Assembly (NCBI RefSeq): GCF_050920755.1
Contig: NZ_CP158480.1
Location: forward strand, 1,984,001 to 2,048,000
DNA length: 64,000 nucleotides
DNA from: Oligella sp050920755
GTDB taxonomy: Bacteria; Pseudomonadota; Gammaproteobacteria; Burkholderiales; Burkholderiaceae_B
Direction of reading: 5' to 3'
Part shown: piece by piece, positions 34,521 to 43,408 of the stretch
Layout of the letters: every line of letters starts with the position of its first letter
Position numbering within the stretch: position 1 is the first letter of the stretch
Position numbers and translations under genes: made by a program
The notes under the pieces: generated by a model
The model's input: the letters and a program-made list of their open reading frames with translations, nothing else
Database searches by the model: none
What the model was told of the DNA's origin: nothing

Positions 34521-34793
34521 AATTTAAAAGTCTCTCGCAATGCAAATGCGCGCGCCTTAGGTAGTCATCAAGCTGATAGCTTTAAATCGCACAAACATAA
34601 TTACAGAATAGGTTCCCGTGGCTTGAATATTTTTTACGCCGGCCTATCTGGAGGTGACCCTTTTGCGGTAAATGATATGACAACAACACACGACATTAAG
34701 ATAAAAGCGGTAAGTACTGAAATTCTTGAAGCTGGCGGCTCTGAAACACGCGGCGAAAACGTGGCCTTGGCGCCTCGCATAATCGCTTACTAA
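34521..34793 (+). pseudogene. Silent, inverted alternative C-terminus of the tail fibre
   Basis: On the plus strand, opposite in direction to the fibre gene, an open frame without a start encodes NANARALGSHQADSFKSHKH at its beginning and VALAPRIIAY at its end. The expressed fibre gene has NANARALGSYQQDAMQ and TALAPRIIAF at the same places, with unrelated sequence between. Both segments are 84 residues from the first shared Asn. They meet tail to tail with overlapping stop codons (34790-34793). The 12-bp CAATGCAAATGC lies at both outer ends (34538-34549 and, inverted, 35034-35045), exactly symmetrical about 34791.5. This is the structure of an invertible host-range cassette. Confidence 0.8.
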
Positions 34794-35803
34794 AACGCAA
34801 TGATTCGGGGCGCTAATGCAGTGTTACAACTACGCGTCTCTGTTGATGTGCGCGCTGTTAATGAACTGTCTAAATCGACTTTAGCTAAAGTATGGCTTTG
34901 CGCATCTCCGAACGCCACGCTGATTGTATCTAAAGTGGCTTTAAAAACGCCTGACGATCCCGTCTTCACTACCGTACCAACTCTACCCGTGATTTTCTGC
35001 ATTGCATCTTGTTGATAGCTGCCAAGCGCTCTAGCATTTGCATTGTCAACGTCAGTCCCGGTAAAGCGGATAAATTGGTTACGTAGGTCGGGCAATCTAA
35101 AGCGAGTTGAGTCAACGTTTATGAAACTAAATTCACCTGCCTTATGCGTTGTCTTTACTAGACTCTGAGCTTGAGCAAAAGCCCAAAGCGCTGGGTAATT
35201 TGATTTATTAACAATGCCTCCCACCGCTTCAACCTCGTACTCTCTTGCTGTTAGGGTTGTACCTGGCTGAACTAGGCCGAGTTGATTACTTGCATAACCC
35301 TCAAATGTGCCGATAATACGCCATCTCTTTTGAATATCGTGTTGTAAATCATAGATAACAGGTGCGTTAGTTAATAAAGTCGACGGCGATTTATCCACTA
35401 CTTTTATTTCAGTGCCAGCATAAGCAAGCCATCCTGCGCTATTCAAACTGTCCGGGTCGGTCTTGTTATTGTTAATGAGCGATAAGAACTCTCTATCACC
35501 ATTCTTCGACTGCAAAACGGCACCCTTTGGATAGCCGCCAATAGCTTGCGCAAAGGTTTCATCAAATACGTACCTACCGCCTTTTTGAATGTAAAAGATG
35601 TGCTCACTTAGCGCGTTTAGTACAGCGTTAACGTCTGGACCATTCGGCGGCAGTCCACCCTGCGTGTGGTGCTCCATCGTGATTGCGGGAAAGCCCTCGG
35701 ACCACGTCGCATCTTGCGGCGCTTGACCTTGTTGCCTCGTATTATTGATTTGCGATTTAATTCCGCTATTAGCAAATGGCTGCGGGATAAGTACTGGATT
35801 CAT
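34790..35803 (-). CDS. Tail fibre / tail collar protein (host-range determinant)
   Basis: A 337-residue fibre. The N-terminal half (QGQAPQDATWSEGFPAITME, GGLPPNGPDVNAVLNALSEHIFYIQKGGRYVFDE) resembles the particle-attaching part of phage fibres. The region around RFRLPDLRNQFIRFTGTDVDNANARALGS is a collar-like domain. The last 84 residues form the tip and are the variable part matched by the silent copy downstream. Its start overlaps the stop of the DUF2612 gene (ATGA). Confidence 0.85.
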   Translation of the reverse strand: MNPVLIPQPFANSGIKSQINNTRQQGQAPQDATWSEGFPAITMEHHTQGGLPPNGPDVNAVLNALSEHIFYIQKGGRYVFDETFAQAIGGYPKGAVLQSKNGDREFLSLINNNKTDPDSLNSAGWLAYAGTEIKVVDKSPSTLLTNAPVIYDLQHDIQKRWRIIGTFEGYASNQLGLVQPGTTLTAREYEVEAVGGIVNKSNYPALWAFAQAQSLVKTTHKAGEFSFINVDSTRFRLPDLRNQFIRFTGTDVDNANARALGSYQQDAMQKITGRVGTVVKTGSSGVFKATLDTISVAFGDAQSHTLAKVDLDSSLTARTSTETRSCNTALAPRIIAF

Positions 35804-36441
35804 CGTGCGAATACTCCGTTGTTAAATGGCTGGAAGCCGGTGCCGTAAAATCCGAAGAAATCGGTAGGTGGCAATTCTTGATACTCAACCATTACGCCAC
35901 AGGGTCGTGGCAATAATTGCAATTTATAAATGATGTGACGCTCAAAAGCGTTAGGCATAAACTCCAAAAAATAACGGGCCATCATGTGATCCGTTATGAG
36001 ATAGTAAATCCGCCTACTTGGAAAAATTAACCGTAGAAACTTATTAATATTTGGTGCAGTTGCGTAAACGATATTTGATGCTGCCTTGATGAGTATTAAC
36101 AATCTAAAATCGTCGTCTTGCAACTCGTAGTTAGTAAACCGTTGGCCGGCGGCAAAAAACGGCCTGCTATTAAATGGGTAAAACGACTCATCATCATCAT
36201 TAGTTTTAAAACCAAAGTTCTCAATTCCACCCTGAGGTGCTTCAATGACTCTACCAACGCCAACAATTCGTCCCCAAATGTCTAGTCCGAAACCTTGCGC
36301 TGAGTGAACGTTCATCGCCATTTTGTAAAAATCAACGATTCCAGCTTCGGTGTCCAGACACTCATTTAAACCAAAAATTAACGAGCAGATAACTGGACTG
36401 TTTGCATACTGAGACATCACAGTGTCTTTAATGTTCTTCAT
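35800..36441 (-). CDS. DUF2612 baseplate/tail protein
   Basis: A 213-residue protein with features of the DUF2612 family: an early AQGFGLDIWGRIVGVGR segment, DDFRLLILIKAASNIVYATAPNINKFLRLIF, and a C-terminal FFGFYGTGFQPFNNGVFAR. Proteins of this family lie between the gpJ-like wedge protein and the fibre and link the fibre to the baseplate. It starts two bases after the gpJ stop and overlaps the fibre start. Confidence 0.85.
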   Translation of the reverse strand: MKNIKDTVMSQYANSPVICSLIFGLNECLDTEAGIVDFYKMAMNVHSAQGFGLDIWGRIVGVGRVIEAPQGGIENFGFKTNDDDESFYPFNSRPFFAAGQRFTNYELQDDDFRLLILIKAASNIVYATAPNINKFLRLIFPSRRIYYLITDHMMARYFLEFMPNAFERHIIYKLQLLPRPCGVMVEYQELPPTDFFGFYGTGFQPFNNGVFAR

Positions 36442-36443
36442 CG

Positions 36444-37658
36444 CTACACCACGCTAATATCTAACTCATTTAAAACAGGGAACTGGTCAACGCCTATTTG
36501 CAATTTTTCTTTGAATTCATTACCATCTAAGCTGATTTTAAGAGACACAACATCTAGATGAGGCACTGCATTGGATGCGGCGCAAATGTATTTCGACGCA
36601 ATAAGCTCTTGGCCTATTCGTGCTCTTGCCGAGCCTTTATTAAACGCGTTAAGAACGCTATTGATAATGTTTTGCTCATCACGATACGTCATGATGTTTT
36701 TATTATTTAGTTCGATTTTGATATAAATTGGTATTTGGTCTGGGCGTAAGAATCGAACGGTGTACCTTGGTGGGTTTCGCTCAAAGTTTTCATCATCATA
36801 AACAACAACCTCGGTGTTTCCCTCAAAAGAGCAACCGGTGCCAGCTTTAGCCAATATAGTTTTGGCAATTTCTTCACTATCACCACCAATAACGGACGCT
36901 AAAAAACTGTTACGAATAATTGGATAGTTCGTACTGCCAACCTTTATCGTGCTATCTGTCGGGTTGTCTACGACAAACACATCTAAGACATCCGGTATGT
37001 TTAATATTGCACCATAAGCAGACGCGTTAAGACCCTTACTATTGATAGCGACTGATTCTCTCCTTCGAATTTCAAACTCTTCTTGACTCTCTTCAGCAAT
37101 GCCGGCTAAAGATGGGTTTTCGTTATAAACGCGGTCTAGTCCCGTAATTTGTTGAATAATAGTCGTTATTGTGTTCGCCCCTGCTTCAATTGCGCCTGCT
37201 TCAATTGCGCCCGCTTCAATTGCGCCCGCTTCAATTGTTGCTTTACCATCAGACGAAATTTGCTTTGTTTCTAAGGTTTCCCAGAAATTTCCATTGTTAT
37301 CTTGAACTCTATAAGCTTTTGGAATAACCGTACCGGTTAGACCTATAAAAGTTAAAGAGACAACAGATCGAGTACCTTTTTTACGCGTAATAAAGTTAAT
37401 TGCGCCTAGTCCATCTTGAAATACACCCTGAGCGTAACGGGGGTCAAAATTGTTTGCCAATTCAATTAACTGATTACGTTCGTCTTGTATGATGGCAGCC
37501 AGCGATGTAATCAGTTGCCCCTGGGGGCTGGACATTGATTCGTTAAGTTCGTGTCCAAACGCATCTTTAAAAAGCACCCATAAACCGTTAATCACATCCT
37601 GAATTGGAGGTGAAACAATGCCCTGCGGCGTTACTTTTAATTGAGGCATTACGCTCAT
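36444..37658 (-). CDS. Baseplate J-like wedge protein
   Basis: A 404-residue gpJ-like protein forming the outer wedge of the contractile-tail baseplate. Family segments are IQDVINGLWVLFKDAFG, SSPQGQLITSLAAIIQDERNQLIELANNFDPRYAQG and ESQEEFEIRRRESVAINSKGLNASAYGAI. An internal run of IEAG repeats lies in the region that normally contains a single VEAGAIEAGANTI-type stretch. It overlaps the gp25-like gene by four bases. Confidence 0.92.
   Translation of the reverse strand: MSVMPQLKVTPQGIVSPPIQDVINGLWVLFKDAFGHELNESMSSPQGQLITSLAAIIQDERNQLIELANNFDPRYAQGVFQDGLGAINFITRKKGTRSVVSLTFIGLTGTVIPKAYRVQDNNGNFWETLETKQISSDGKATIEAGAIEAGAIEAGAIEAGANTITTIIQQITGLDRVYNENPSLAGIAEESQEEFEIRRRESVAINSKGLNASAYGAILNIPDVLDVFVVDNPTDSTIKVGSTNYPIIRNSFLASVIGGDSEEIAKTILAKAGTGCSFEGNTEVVVYDDENFERNPPRYTVRFLRPDQIPIYIKIELNNKNIMTYRDEQNIINSVLNAFNKGSARARIGQELIASKYICAASNAVPHLDVVSLKISLDGNEFKEKLQIGVDQFPVLNELDISVV
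37183..37237 (-). repeat. 15-bp tandem repeat inside the gpJ-like gene
   Basis: The 15-base unit GCTTCAATTGCGCC(T/C) (plus strand) occurs three times, with a fourth partial copy, giving consecutive IEAG/A repeats. The unit is a multiple of three, so changes in copy number keep the frame. Confidence 0.9.
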
Positions 37659-38008
37659 AATCCAATTACTCCTTTTTTCCCTTCATCATTTGTAAAGTTA
37701 ATAGCGCCTTTAACCACTCTGTCTTCACTTAACGTTAAATCTACGCTTACAGATTGAACGCCCTTAATCTTTAATGATTCTCTTTCTAAATGGTGCCGGT
37801 ATAGAGCTAATGGGTAAGATCCTTTACCTAAAATTTCGACTAGATACGGGATACCGCCACGCTGATTAAAATACATATCTTTTGTAATTACTCGACAAGC
37901 CGATGCAATATCTTGAGCCTGTTGGTATGTGTCTGTCGCTACCGCGATATTGCCCGATGCGTCTAAACAAAGATCCCAAATGTTAGGCAACAAAAACAAT
38001 GTTTTCAT
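37655..38008 (-). CDS. gp25/GpW-like baseplate wedge protein
   Basis: A 117-residue protein beginning MKTLFLLPNIWDLCLDASGNIAVATDTYQQAQDIASACR, typical of the gp46/gp25-like proteins that initiate wedge and sheath contact. ATG 38008 overlaps the spike-gene TGA by one base. It ends four bases into the gpJ-like gene. Confidence 0.85.
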   Translation of the reverse strand: MKTLFLLPNIWDLCLDASGNIAVATDTYQQAQDIASACRVITKDMYFNQRGGIPYLVEILGKGSYPLALYRHHLERESLKIKGVQSVSVDLTLSEDRVVKGAINFTNDEGKKGVIGL

Positions 38009-38652
38009 CAATTAGGTACTCCTGTATTTGAACCTCCCGGACTAATGCCGCTATGGGTATGTGAATCTCCAACATTTTTACCGTTATGGCTAAGGTTAGA
38101 GCTAAAAATATTTACATCACCACCTGCGTTAATACTCACATCACCACCTGCGTTAATATCAACCCCATTAGGTGTCACTATTTTGATACCACTGTCAGAG
38201 AAAAACACATACTGACTGGGGTATCCATTTAAAACACCTCCGATATACAACCCGTCCGACCAGTCGTACTGTCGTCTTGAATCAGGGGCACTTGCCGCTT
38301 TATTTCTTTTAACTGCCGATATATCCCTCGATGCAAACAAGCAGATACCCAAGTCGCCGACTACGGGGTCACAGATAACTGCATTTGCGCCCCCTTGTAA
38401 TCTAAAATAAGGCACGTCATACACAACACCGAGATTTACTATAGTACCTGAGCCATCTATTTGATGTACTAGCGGCTGAACATCCAACGTACCTACAGGC
38501 GCAACACCGGTCGCTCTCACTGCCACGACTTTAACAAGTGTCGTTGTCTGCACTTTACCTATTAAATGATTGATAACTGCTTCAAGTTCTGCTTGACCAC
38601 CATGTGACTGCTCAGGTCTAAGTGAGGTTAAATGATCTTTAGATTGCTGCAT
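38008..38652 (-). CDS. Baseplate central spike protein (gpV/Gp138 type)
   Basis: The N-terminal half is an OB-fold (TTLVKVVAVRATGVAPVGTLDVQPLVHQ, GDLGICLFASRDI) as in Gp138/gpV. Then comes a repetitive beta-helix tip (GVDINAGGDVSINAGGDVNIFSSNLSHNGKNVG) ending with DSHTHSGI, the HxH iron-binding tip motif. It punctures the outer membrane. Start uncertain: in-frame ATGs at 38652, 38661 and 38676 all overlap the end of the hub gene. Confidence 0.9.
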   Translation of the reverse strand: MQQSKDHLTSLRPEQSHGGQAELEAVINHLIGKVQTTTLVKVVAVRATGVAPVGTLDVQPLVHQIDGSGTIVNLGVVYDVPYFRLQGGANAVICDPVVGDLGICLFASRDISAVKRNKAASAPDSRRQYDWSDGLYIGGVLNGYPSQYVFFSDSGIKIVTPNGVDINAGGDVSINAGGDVNIFSSNLSHNGKNVGDSHTHSGISPGGSNTGVPN

Positions 38653-39514
38653 CTTCGGCATTACTCCATGTTGCATTCACTTCACAAAACCAAGCACCAT
38701 TCGGTTGATTTGCTTCCAGTACTAACCTCAAGCCGTAAATTTTCCAGTCACCGTTAGCAGGTTCAATAATGCTATCTTTAATGCGTACAACTGCGCCAAA
38801 GCGAACGAGCGGGTCATACAGGCACTTAAAGTCGATCCCCTTGATACTCGGTACTGGATAGCCAATTAACCCTGTTTTGGGGGTGATTACTGGTACTTTC
38901 AGCTTTCTAGGTTTGCCTTGCTCCGTGATAGTTATTAGATTGCCGTCAAGATAGTAATCAAACTCGTAAGCCCTTGAGAGCCGTAATATTTTGGCTATAT
39001 CGGTGTCGTTTAACGTGATATTACTGACTTGTTTAGAAAAGCCGTCATTTTTAAAATCTAGACCTATTCGCTTAACAATTAGCTCAATCAACGTAACGAC
39101 ATCAACTTGACCTTCATGTGTTACCGGGTCTGCCGCTCTGATCAGATGTTCTGATGCAGACTGAGCCTCAATTACTAGTGCAATATTAGGCGATTCGGAA
39201 TAATCAGGATAAGCAAAGGTGATGTTGCCTTCAAACACATTGTGCAATTCCTCACCGTGGTTTCCTGCCTCTAAGCGAACTTTATTCATCAAAGCACCCA
39301 TGGTGTTCCATTGCACACGCAAAAGCTTATTCATCTTTTCTGCTGACAATCCGTATATTTTTACGAAAGCTATCGGCAAAATAGCCCCATTCCCGTACGA
39401 CACATCGGCTAATACTCTAAAGCCCGTTGCGCTTAAAGCGTTTTGACCATCGGCAGTAAAGGTCTCTTCTTTGTCCGAAAGAATTAGCGTTACTCTAATT
39501 TGCTTGCGCTTCAT
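38639..39514 (-). CDS. Baseplate hub protein
   Basis: A 291-residue protein with the layout of hub proteins (gp27/gpD-like fold). Examples are RVTLILSDKEETFTADGQNAL, VLADVSYGNGAILPIAFVKIYGLSAEKMNKLLRVQW and DPLVRFGAVVRIKDSIIEPANGDWKIYGLRLVLEANQPNG. It would connect tube and spike. It overlaps both neighbours, the plug-like gene upstream and the spike downstream. Confidence 0.8.
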   Translation of the reverse strand: MKRKQIRVTLILSDKEETFTADGQNALSATGFRVLADVSYGNGAILPIAFVKIYGLSAEKMNKLLRVQWNTMGALMNKVRLEAGNHGEELHNVFEGNITFAYPDYSESPNIALVIEAQSASEHLIRAADPVTHEGQVDVVTLIELIVKRIGLDFKNDGFSKQVSNITLNDTDIAKILRLSRAYEFDYYLDGNLITITEQGKPRKLKVPVITPKTGLIGYPVPSIKGIDFKCLYDPLVRFGAVVRIKDSIIEPANGDWKIYGLRLVLEANQPNGAWFCEVNATWSNAEDAAI

Positions 39515-39782
39515 CGTTCACCCAACATACTAAAAACCGACTACCTAAGCCCTCATAATTAGGGTGCTCATTGCCATGCAGGTCGACAAAGACTAGATTC
39601 TTAGTGATAGGCGCTCTATTGAGGCACACACGATTAGCGACAATTAAGCCTTCTTTATCGCTCGTTACAGTTGCATAAAGTTTTCCTAATCGGCTATTGA
39701 TTTCAACTGTAAACGCTTCATCGTTCCGGACGAACTGGACTGATTGATTAGGGCATGGTCTTAAATAAATAGCATCACTCAT
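39495..39782 (-). CDS. Small baseplate plug-like protein (Pam3 gp18 / DUF6983 type)
   Basis: A 95-residue beta-rich protein (CPNQSVQFVRNDEAFTVEINSRLG ... FVDLHGNEHPNYEGLGSRFLVCW). The spacing and the LxDxxGxExPxYEGLGxRF-like end match the small plug protein that closes the spike-hub channel in Pam3-like baseplates. It overlaps the hub gene by 20 bases and starts one base after the preceding gene. Confidence 0.7.
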   Translation of the reverse strand: MSDAIYLRPCPNQSVQFVRNDEAFTVEINSRLGKLYATVTSDKEGLIVANRVCLNRAPITKNLVFVDLHGNEHPNYEGLGSRFLVCWVNDEAQAN

Positions 39783-39783
39783 C

Positions 39784-40395
39784 TCACCACCACTCTTTAA
39801 CCTTATCTACTATGCCTTTTAGGGCTGATGCGTCGTACTCAACCTTTCCCTCTGGTGTTTCTTGAGTTGGCGCGTCCTCAGGGTTGGCAAGCTCTTCTAT
39901 GTCGTACTGTGCTTCAACCTCGATAACTTCCTCAAGATGTAAATTAACTTTTACTAACTGAAACCCGTCTTTAGCTTCGCGTGAGAAATCATAACCAACA
40001 ATATTAGCGTTGGTGTAAACATACTCTGGCGTGATGACGTGATGTAGCAATGTACTGTCAGATAGTGCCTTGAGTTGCGCTAAAAAAGCACCACGACCCA
40101 ATGTACCATGAGTGCCTTTAGACATCCTGATTGTTGTTTTATAAGGTTCTTTTACTTTGTTGTAGCTAGCAAATGAGCCTTTTTCTACGGGTGCGTTAGA
40201 AATCGCTGACGCATCAGAGTGCTTAATTGATAAAACACTATCAGCTAATAGGATTGGTACGCCGTACTCATTGACCACACCCCAAACGTTACTAAAAAAA
40301 GCGTCAATTATCGCAGCGCCACCAAGGCTAATTAACGCATCAGTGCCAGAAGATATAAGACCATACCTATCTGGCAAGCTGGGCATTCCAATCAT
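39784..40395 (-). CDS. Tail/baseplate protein, Dit-like
   Basis: A 203-residue protein. The middle (PVEKGSFASYNKVKEPYKTTIRMSKGTHGTLGRGAFLAQLKAL) is typical of the phage proteins that link tube and baseplate (Dit_N-like in Pam3-type tails). The last third is acidic (EELANPEDAPTQETPEGK). ATG 40395 is preferred because TTGGAG lies upstream; an earlier in-frame codon lies within the upstream terminator. Confidence 0.7.
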   Translation of the reverse strand: MIGMPSLPDRYGLISSGTDALISLGGAAIIDAFFSNVWGVVNEYGVPILLADSVLSIKHSDASAISNAPVEKGSFASYNKVKEPYKTTIRMSKGTHGTLGRGAFLAQLKALSDSTLLHHVITPEYVYTNANIVGYDFSREAKDGFQLVKVNLHLEEVIEVEAQYDIEELANPEDAPTQETPEGKVEYDASALKGIVDKVKEWW

Positions 40396-40408
40396 GTTGG
40401 TTTCTCCA

Positions 40409-40440
40409 ATAAAAAAAACCACCCTTAATAAGGTGGCTTT
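40409..40440 (-). terminator. Terminator between the small post-tape-measure gene and the baseplate genes
   Basis: On the minus strand AGCCACC TTATTAA GGGTGGT followed by TTTTTTTTATT. It lies inside the late operon. Confidence 0.75.
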
Positions 40441-40466
40441 AGTGGTTGTGGTAACTATTTAATCTT

Positions 40467-40679
40467 TTAAGCAAATACCATACGCTTCTGAAGCAACTTT
40501 ATAACAAGTGAAGTTACCGAAATGACTTCGCATAAAATAGGCTTATAGTCATCGATTGGGTCTAAACAAACATCAGCTACCGCCAATGTTGGAATAAAGA
40601 AGAGGCTGTAACTAAGTTCTTCATTATGACAATCCTGTAATAAGTCCTGATAAACGTCCTCTGACGGCATCAATTCCAT
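40467..40679 (-). CDS. Small phage protein after the tape measure gene
   Basis: A 70-residue protein, MELMPSEDVYQDLLQDCHNE then an aliphatic C-terminal half ending LLQKRMVFA. I recall similar small proteins after tape measure genes of DUF3383-sheath phages, but no function. The ATG lies within the last 56 bases of the tape measure gene; no later in-frame start codon gives a sensible product. Confidence 0.55.
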   Translation of the reverse strand: MELMPSEDVYQDLLQDCHNEELSYSLFFIPTLAVADVCLDPIDDYKPILCEVISVTSLVIKLLQKRMVFA

Positions 40680-43182
40680 CGCTCGTTGTGCCCTCTATTG
40701 TAGACGCAGAAGACACAACATGTACACCACCATTTAAAGTCACTGTCACGGTATTGGTGTTTTGGTTTTTTTCTATAGGGGTAGATGCTAACTGTTGCTG
40801 TGGCATCGTGAACTCATCAGGCATGCTTACCTGAATCCTCATGTCGTTGACCGACTTTAGTGCATTACTTACGATACCGCTTACTTTTTCCAAGCCAGAA
40901 ACAAAACTGCCTAATCCCGCCAAAAAGCCATCATCGTTAACTTGAATCTGTTCTTGCTGAACCACTTGCTCAGCTGGCTCAAGCTTATCGAACTGAACCA
41001 TTTGCTGAGCGTTGCTATCTGATACCTGAGGAACGGTCTTGCTATCTACTAAAGCTTTCTGTTCTGTCTTTTCTGAGACGTCTGTAGACTGCGATTTTAT
41101 TAAAAAATCAGCATATGTCTTTTCACCAAGTTTTGCATAAGAGGAAAGATAAGTTTTGTTTCCATCGTAGCTGTCTATGCCTTTTTGGTACCATTTGTTA
41201 GCATTCTCAGCGCCTTTTAAGTGAGCCGCGAATGCAGCACCAAACATCTTTTTCTTATCCCAGCCGTGCGATTTAGCAGTCCAGTTAAGGTTTTTTTCAG
41301 TCAGTCGCTTAAGCGATTCGTCTTGCATTTCGCGACTAGCTTTATATTTCTCCCAGTCTCCAATTAACCAATTGTCTGGGTCTGACAAGAAAGCGATATG
41401 CTCTTTTGCATTACTGCCATATTTAACACCTTTACTTGCTTTATCGAGCTTTGCACGATCAATGAATCCAGTTTCAGCCAGTGCCGACGCACCGAACTGA
41501 TAAAGGCCAGCGTAACCCCACTTATTAACCGCGTGCATGTTGTTACTACTTTCACGATGCGCTAAATGAGCAGCATATGCGGCCGTCTCTTCTTCTGTTA
41601 ATCCTTTAATCGCGCCTGCCGTAAACTCACCTGAGCCTTTATTTTTTGATTTATTTTCTAATTCGATAAGCTCTTTTAAGCCTGGTACCTTATTAATTTT
41701 TTCGTCTGTCTTTGGCACAGGTGCGCCGTTAATAATAACGTAGTCATCAGGATTTAGCTTATGGCCTAAACGATCAAACCATAATTGGTGGTTTTTAGCT
41801 ATTGCTCTAGTTACTCTACTTGCTCTACTATCCTCGCCAAAATAATGCTCAGCCGCTGCTACTACTCCCTCATCGAAAGACTTTACACCTGCTTTCACAC
41901 CATCGACAAGAACGCCACCGATTGTTTTAAAGCCACCTTTCGTGTCACCCTCTTTAAACTGCTTATAAGCTTCACCTAGCTTCTTAAACGTTGGCTGTAG
42001 TTTTTCTGTAATATCACGGAACAAGTCTTTTATGTTTTGCCAAAGCTCTTTAACTACCTCTGATGACCTTTTAATCGCTCTGGTGAATTTCTCCCAATCA
42101 AATAAAGACTCTCCACCTCTTGCCCATGTCTTATAGTCGTCATATAACAACGCAAAGGCAGCACCTAGCGATCCCACTGTTATGAGCAATGGTGCAAAAG
42201 GTGCGATAGCGGCCAATGCTGCAACAGTCAATTTCCCAAGAATGGGAATCAGAATAGCCCCAATAGCATAACTTGCAAGTTCAAAAATCTTTACTACTGT
42301 TCGTTCGTGACGTTGTAAAAACTCCAAGAAATCGCTCATATACTTCGTGAGCTTTAAGACAACAGGTGTGACCGCATTGCCGATAATCAGCTTAAGCCTA
42401 TCCCAGTTGGCCCTAAGCTCTGCTTGTGCTCCTGACAAAGCCACACTAGCTTTTATTTGCTCTTGGTTAGAGTGATAAAGCGACTCTTGGTGGCTCAACA
42501 TCTCTTCGACTGCTTCACGACCTTGCAAGAGCGTATTAATTGTGCCTTGGTCTAGACCTAACGATGACGCTAAGCTGATTGCTTGCTGGCGGTTGCTCAT
42601 GCTCGATAAGCTATCAGCCAAATCAAGCATCACATCGTTTAAATCTCGAGCTTGCCCTCTACTGTCTACCATGCTCACGCCTAACGCGTTGAAATATGGT
42701 AGTAATGAGGTGTCGCCTTTCATGACAAAATCAGTAATGCCACGGCTTAAGTTACTTAACGATGCAGTAACGCCATCAGCGCTACCACCCGACATTTCAG
42801 CTACAACTTGCCACGATTTAATTTTTGTAGCCGAAATACCTAGGTTTTTCTCTAAGAAGAACAACTCTTCATTCGAGCGCTTAGCATAATCAACAAACTT
42901 ACTAAGACCCGTTGATACAAGGATGGTAGAAAATAAGCCAACAAAGCCTTTCGTCACGCCAGCGATGGCTTTACTTAACTGCTCGGCTGTCTCATTGGCT
43001 TTTGAGTGGCTAAACGCTAAATCAAGGTTTGATTTTTGAACTCGTTTTGATGCTGATTCGCTTGACTCTAAAGACTTTTCAACCGCTCGGTTTTTAGCAA
43101 TCGCTTTATCAGCCTCTTGAGCAAACTTATTTACATCAATGCCAATCTCAATGAGAAGCCGTTCAATTACGCTTGTTGACAT
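40624..43182 (-). CDS. Tail tape measure protein with embedded muralytic domain
   Basis: An 852-residue tape measure sets tail length. The N-terminal 110 residues are charged and coiled-coil-prone. Next is a tape-measure core (LIRANWDRLKLIIGNAVTPVVLKLTKYMSDFL-like) with two hydrophobic helices (SYAIGAILIPILGKLTVAALAAIAPFAPLLITV). A globular domain near residues 530-700 (AAYAAHLAHRESSNNMHAVNKWGYAGLYQFG) looks like a lysozyme/transglycosylase-type domain for local wall penetration, with the Glu of HRESS as candidate catalytic residue. It overlaps the -1 frame of the chaperone gene by 20 bases. Confidence 0.9.
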   Translation of the reverse strand: MSTSVIERLLIEIGIDVNKFAQEADKAIAKNRAVEKSLESSESASKRVQKSNLDLAFSHSKANETAEQLSKAIAGVTKGFVGLFSTILVSTGLSKFVDYAKRSNEELFFLEKNLGISATKIKSWQVVAEMSGGSADGVTASLSNLSRGITDFVMKGDTSLLPYFNALGVSMVDSRGQARDLNDVMLDLADSLSSMSNRQQAISLASSLGLDQGTINTLLQGREAVEEMLSHQESLYHSNQEQIKASVALSGAQAELRANWDRLKLIIGNAVTPVVLKLTKYMSDFLEFLQRHERTVVKIFELASYAIGAILIPILGKLTVAALAAIAPFAPLLITVGSLGAAFALLYDDYKTWARGGESLFDWEKFTRAIKRSSEVVKELWQNIKDLFRDITEKLQPTFKKLGEAYKQFKEGDTKGGFKTIGGVLVDGVKAGVKSFDEGVVAAAEHYFGEDSRASRVTRAIAKNHQLWFDRLGHKLNPDDYVIINGAPVPKTDEKINKVPGLKELIELENKSKNKGSGEFTAGAIKGLTEEETAAYAAHLAHRESSNNMHAVNKWGYAGLYQFGASALAETGFIDRAKLDKASKGVKYGSNAKEHIAFLSDPDNWLIGDWEKYKASREMQDESLKRLTEKNLNWTAKSHGWDKKKMFGAAFAAHLKGAENANKWYQKGIDSYDGNKTYLSSYAKLGEKTYADFLIKSQSTDVSEKTEQKALVDSKTVPQVSDSNAQQMVQFDKLEPAEQVVQQEQIQVNDDGFLAGLGSFVSGLEKVSGIVSNALKSVNDMRIQVSMPDEFTMPQQQLASTPIEKNQNTNTVTVTLNGGVHVVSSASTIEGTTSDGIDAVRGRLSGLITGLS

Positions 43183-43408
43183 ATTTATCTACCAATTGTT
43201 TGTTGTATGTATGTACGTGATGTACCTCAAGAATGTTGAGCAAGTCCTCTAGGCCAAGGACTGTATCCAGCTCAACATAGGTGGCTAAGCCTTCGGTAAT
43301 GGCAATAGCCGCCATTTTAGATACATTGACTGTCTCTAGAAGTACACCGTCCCTAAATGGCAGTCCCGCAGTTAATGGGTCTCCTCGTTTTGGAAACTGC
43401 CGATGTCT
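43163..43408 (-). CDS. T-part of the tail assembly chaperone, made by -1 frameshift
   Basis: An open frame without its own good start fills the space between the chaperone gene and the tape measure gene. It is in the -1 frame relative to the chaperone gene and joins it at the slippery site 43408-43414. It adds 81 residues: RHRQFPKRGDPLTAGLPFRDG, then VNVSKMAAIAITEGLATYVELD, then a tail ending KYVNKRN. The frame runs without a stop to TGA at 43163-43165, inside the tape measure gene start. The GT product would be 207 residues, with the first 126 shared with G. Confidence 0.85.
   Translation of the reverse strand, partial: RHRQFPKRGDPLTAGLPFRDGVLLETVNVSKMAAIAITEGLATYVELDTVLGLEDLLNILEVHHVHTYNKQLVDKYVNKRN

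Noticed and set aside
43372..43400. CCAAAAC close to the chaperone stop as frameshift site
   Set aside because: It does not fit X XXY YYZ; T TTT TTA at 43408-43414 does and gives the same -1 frame.
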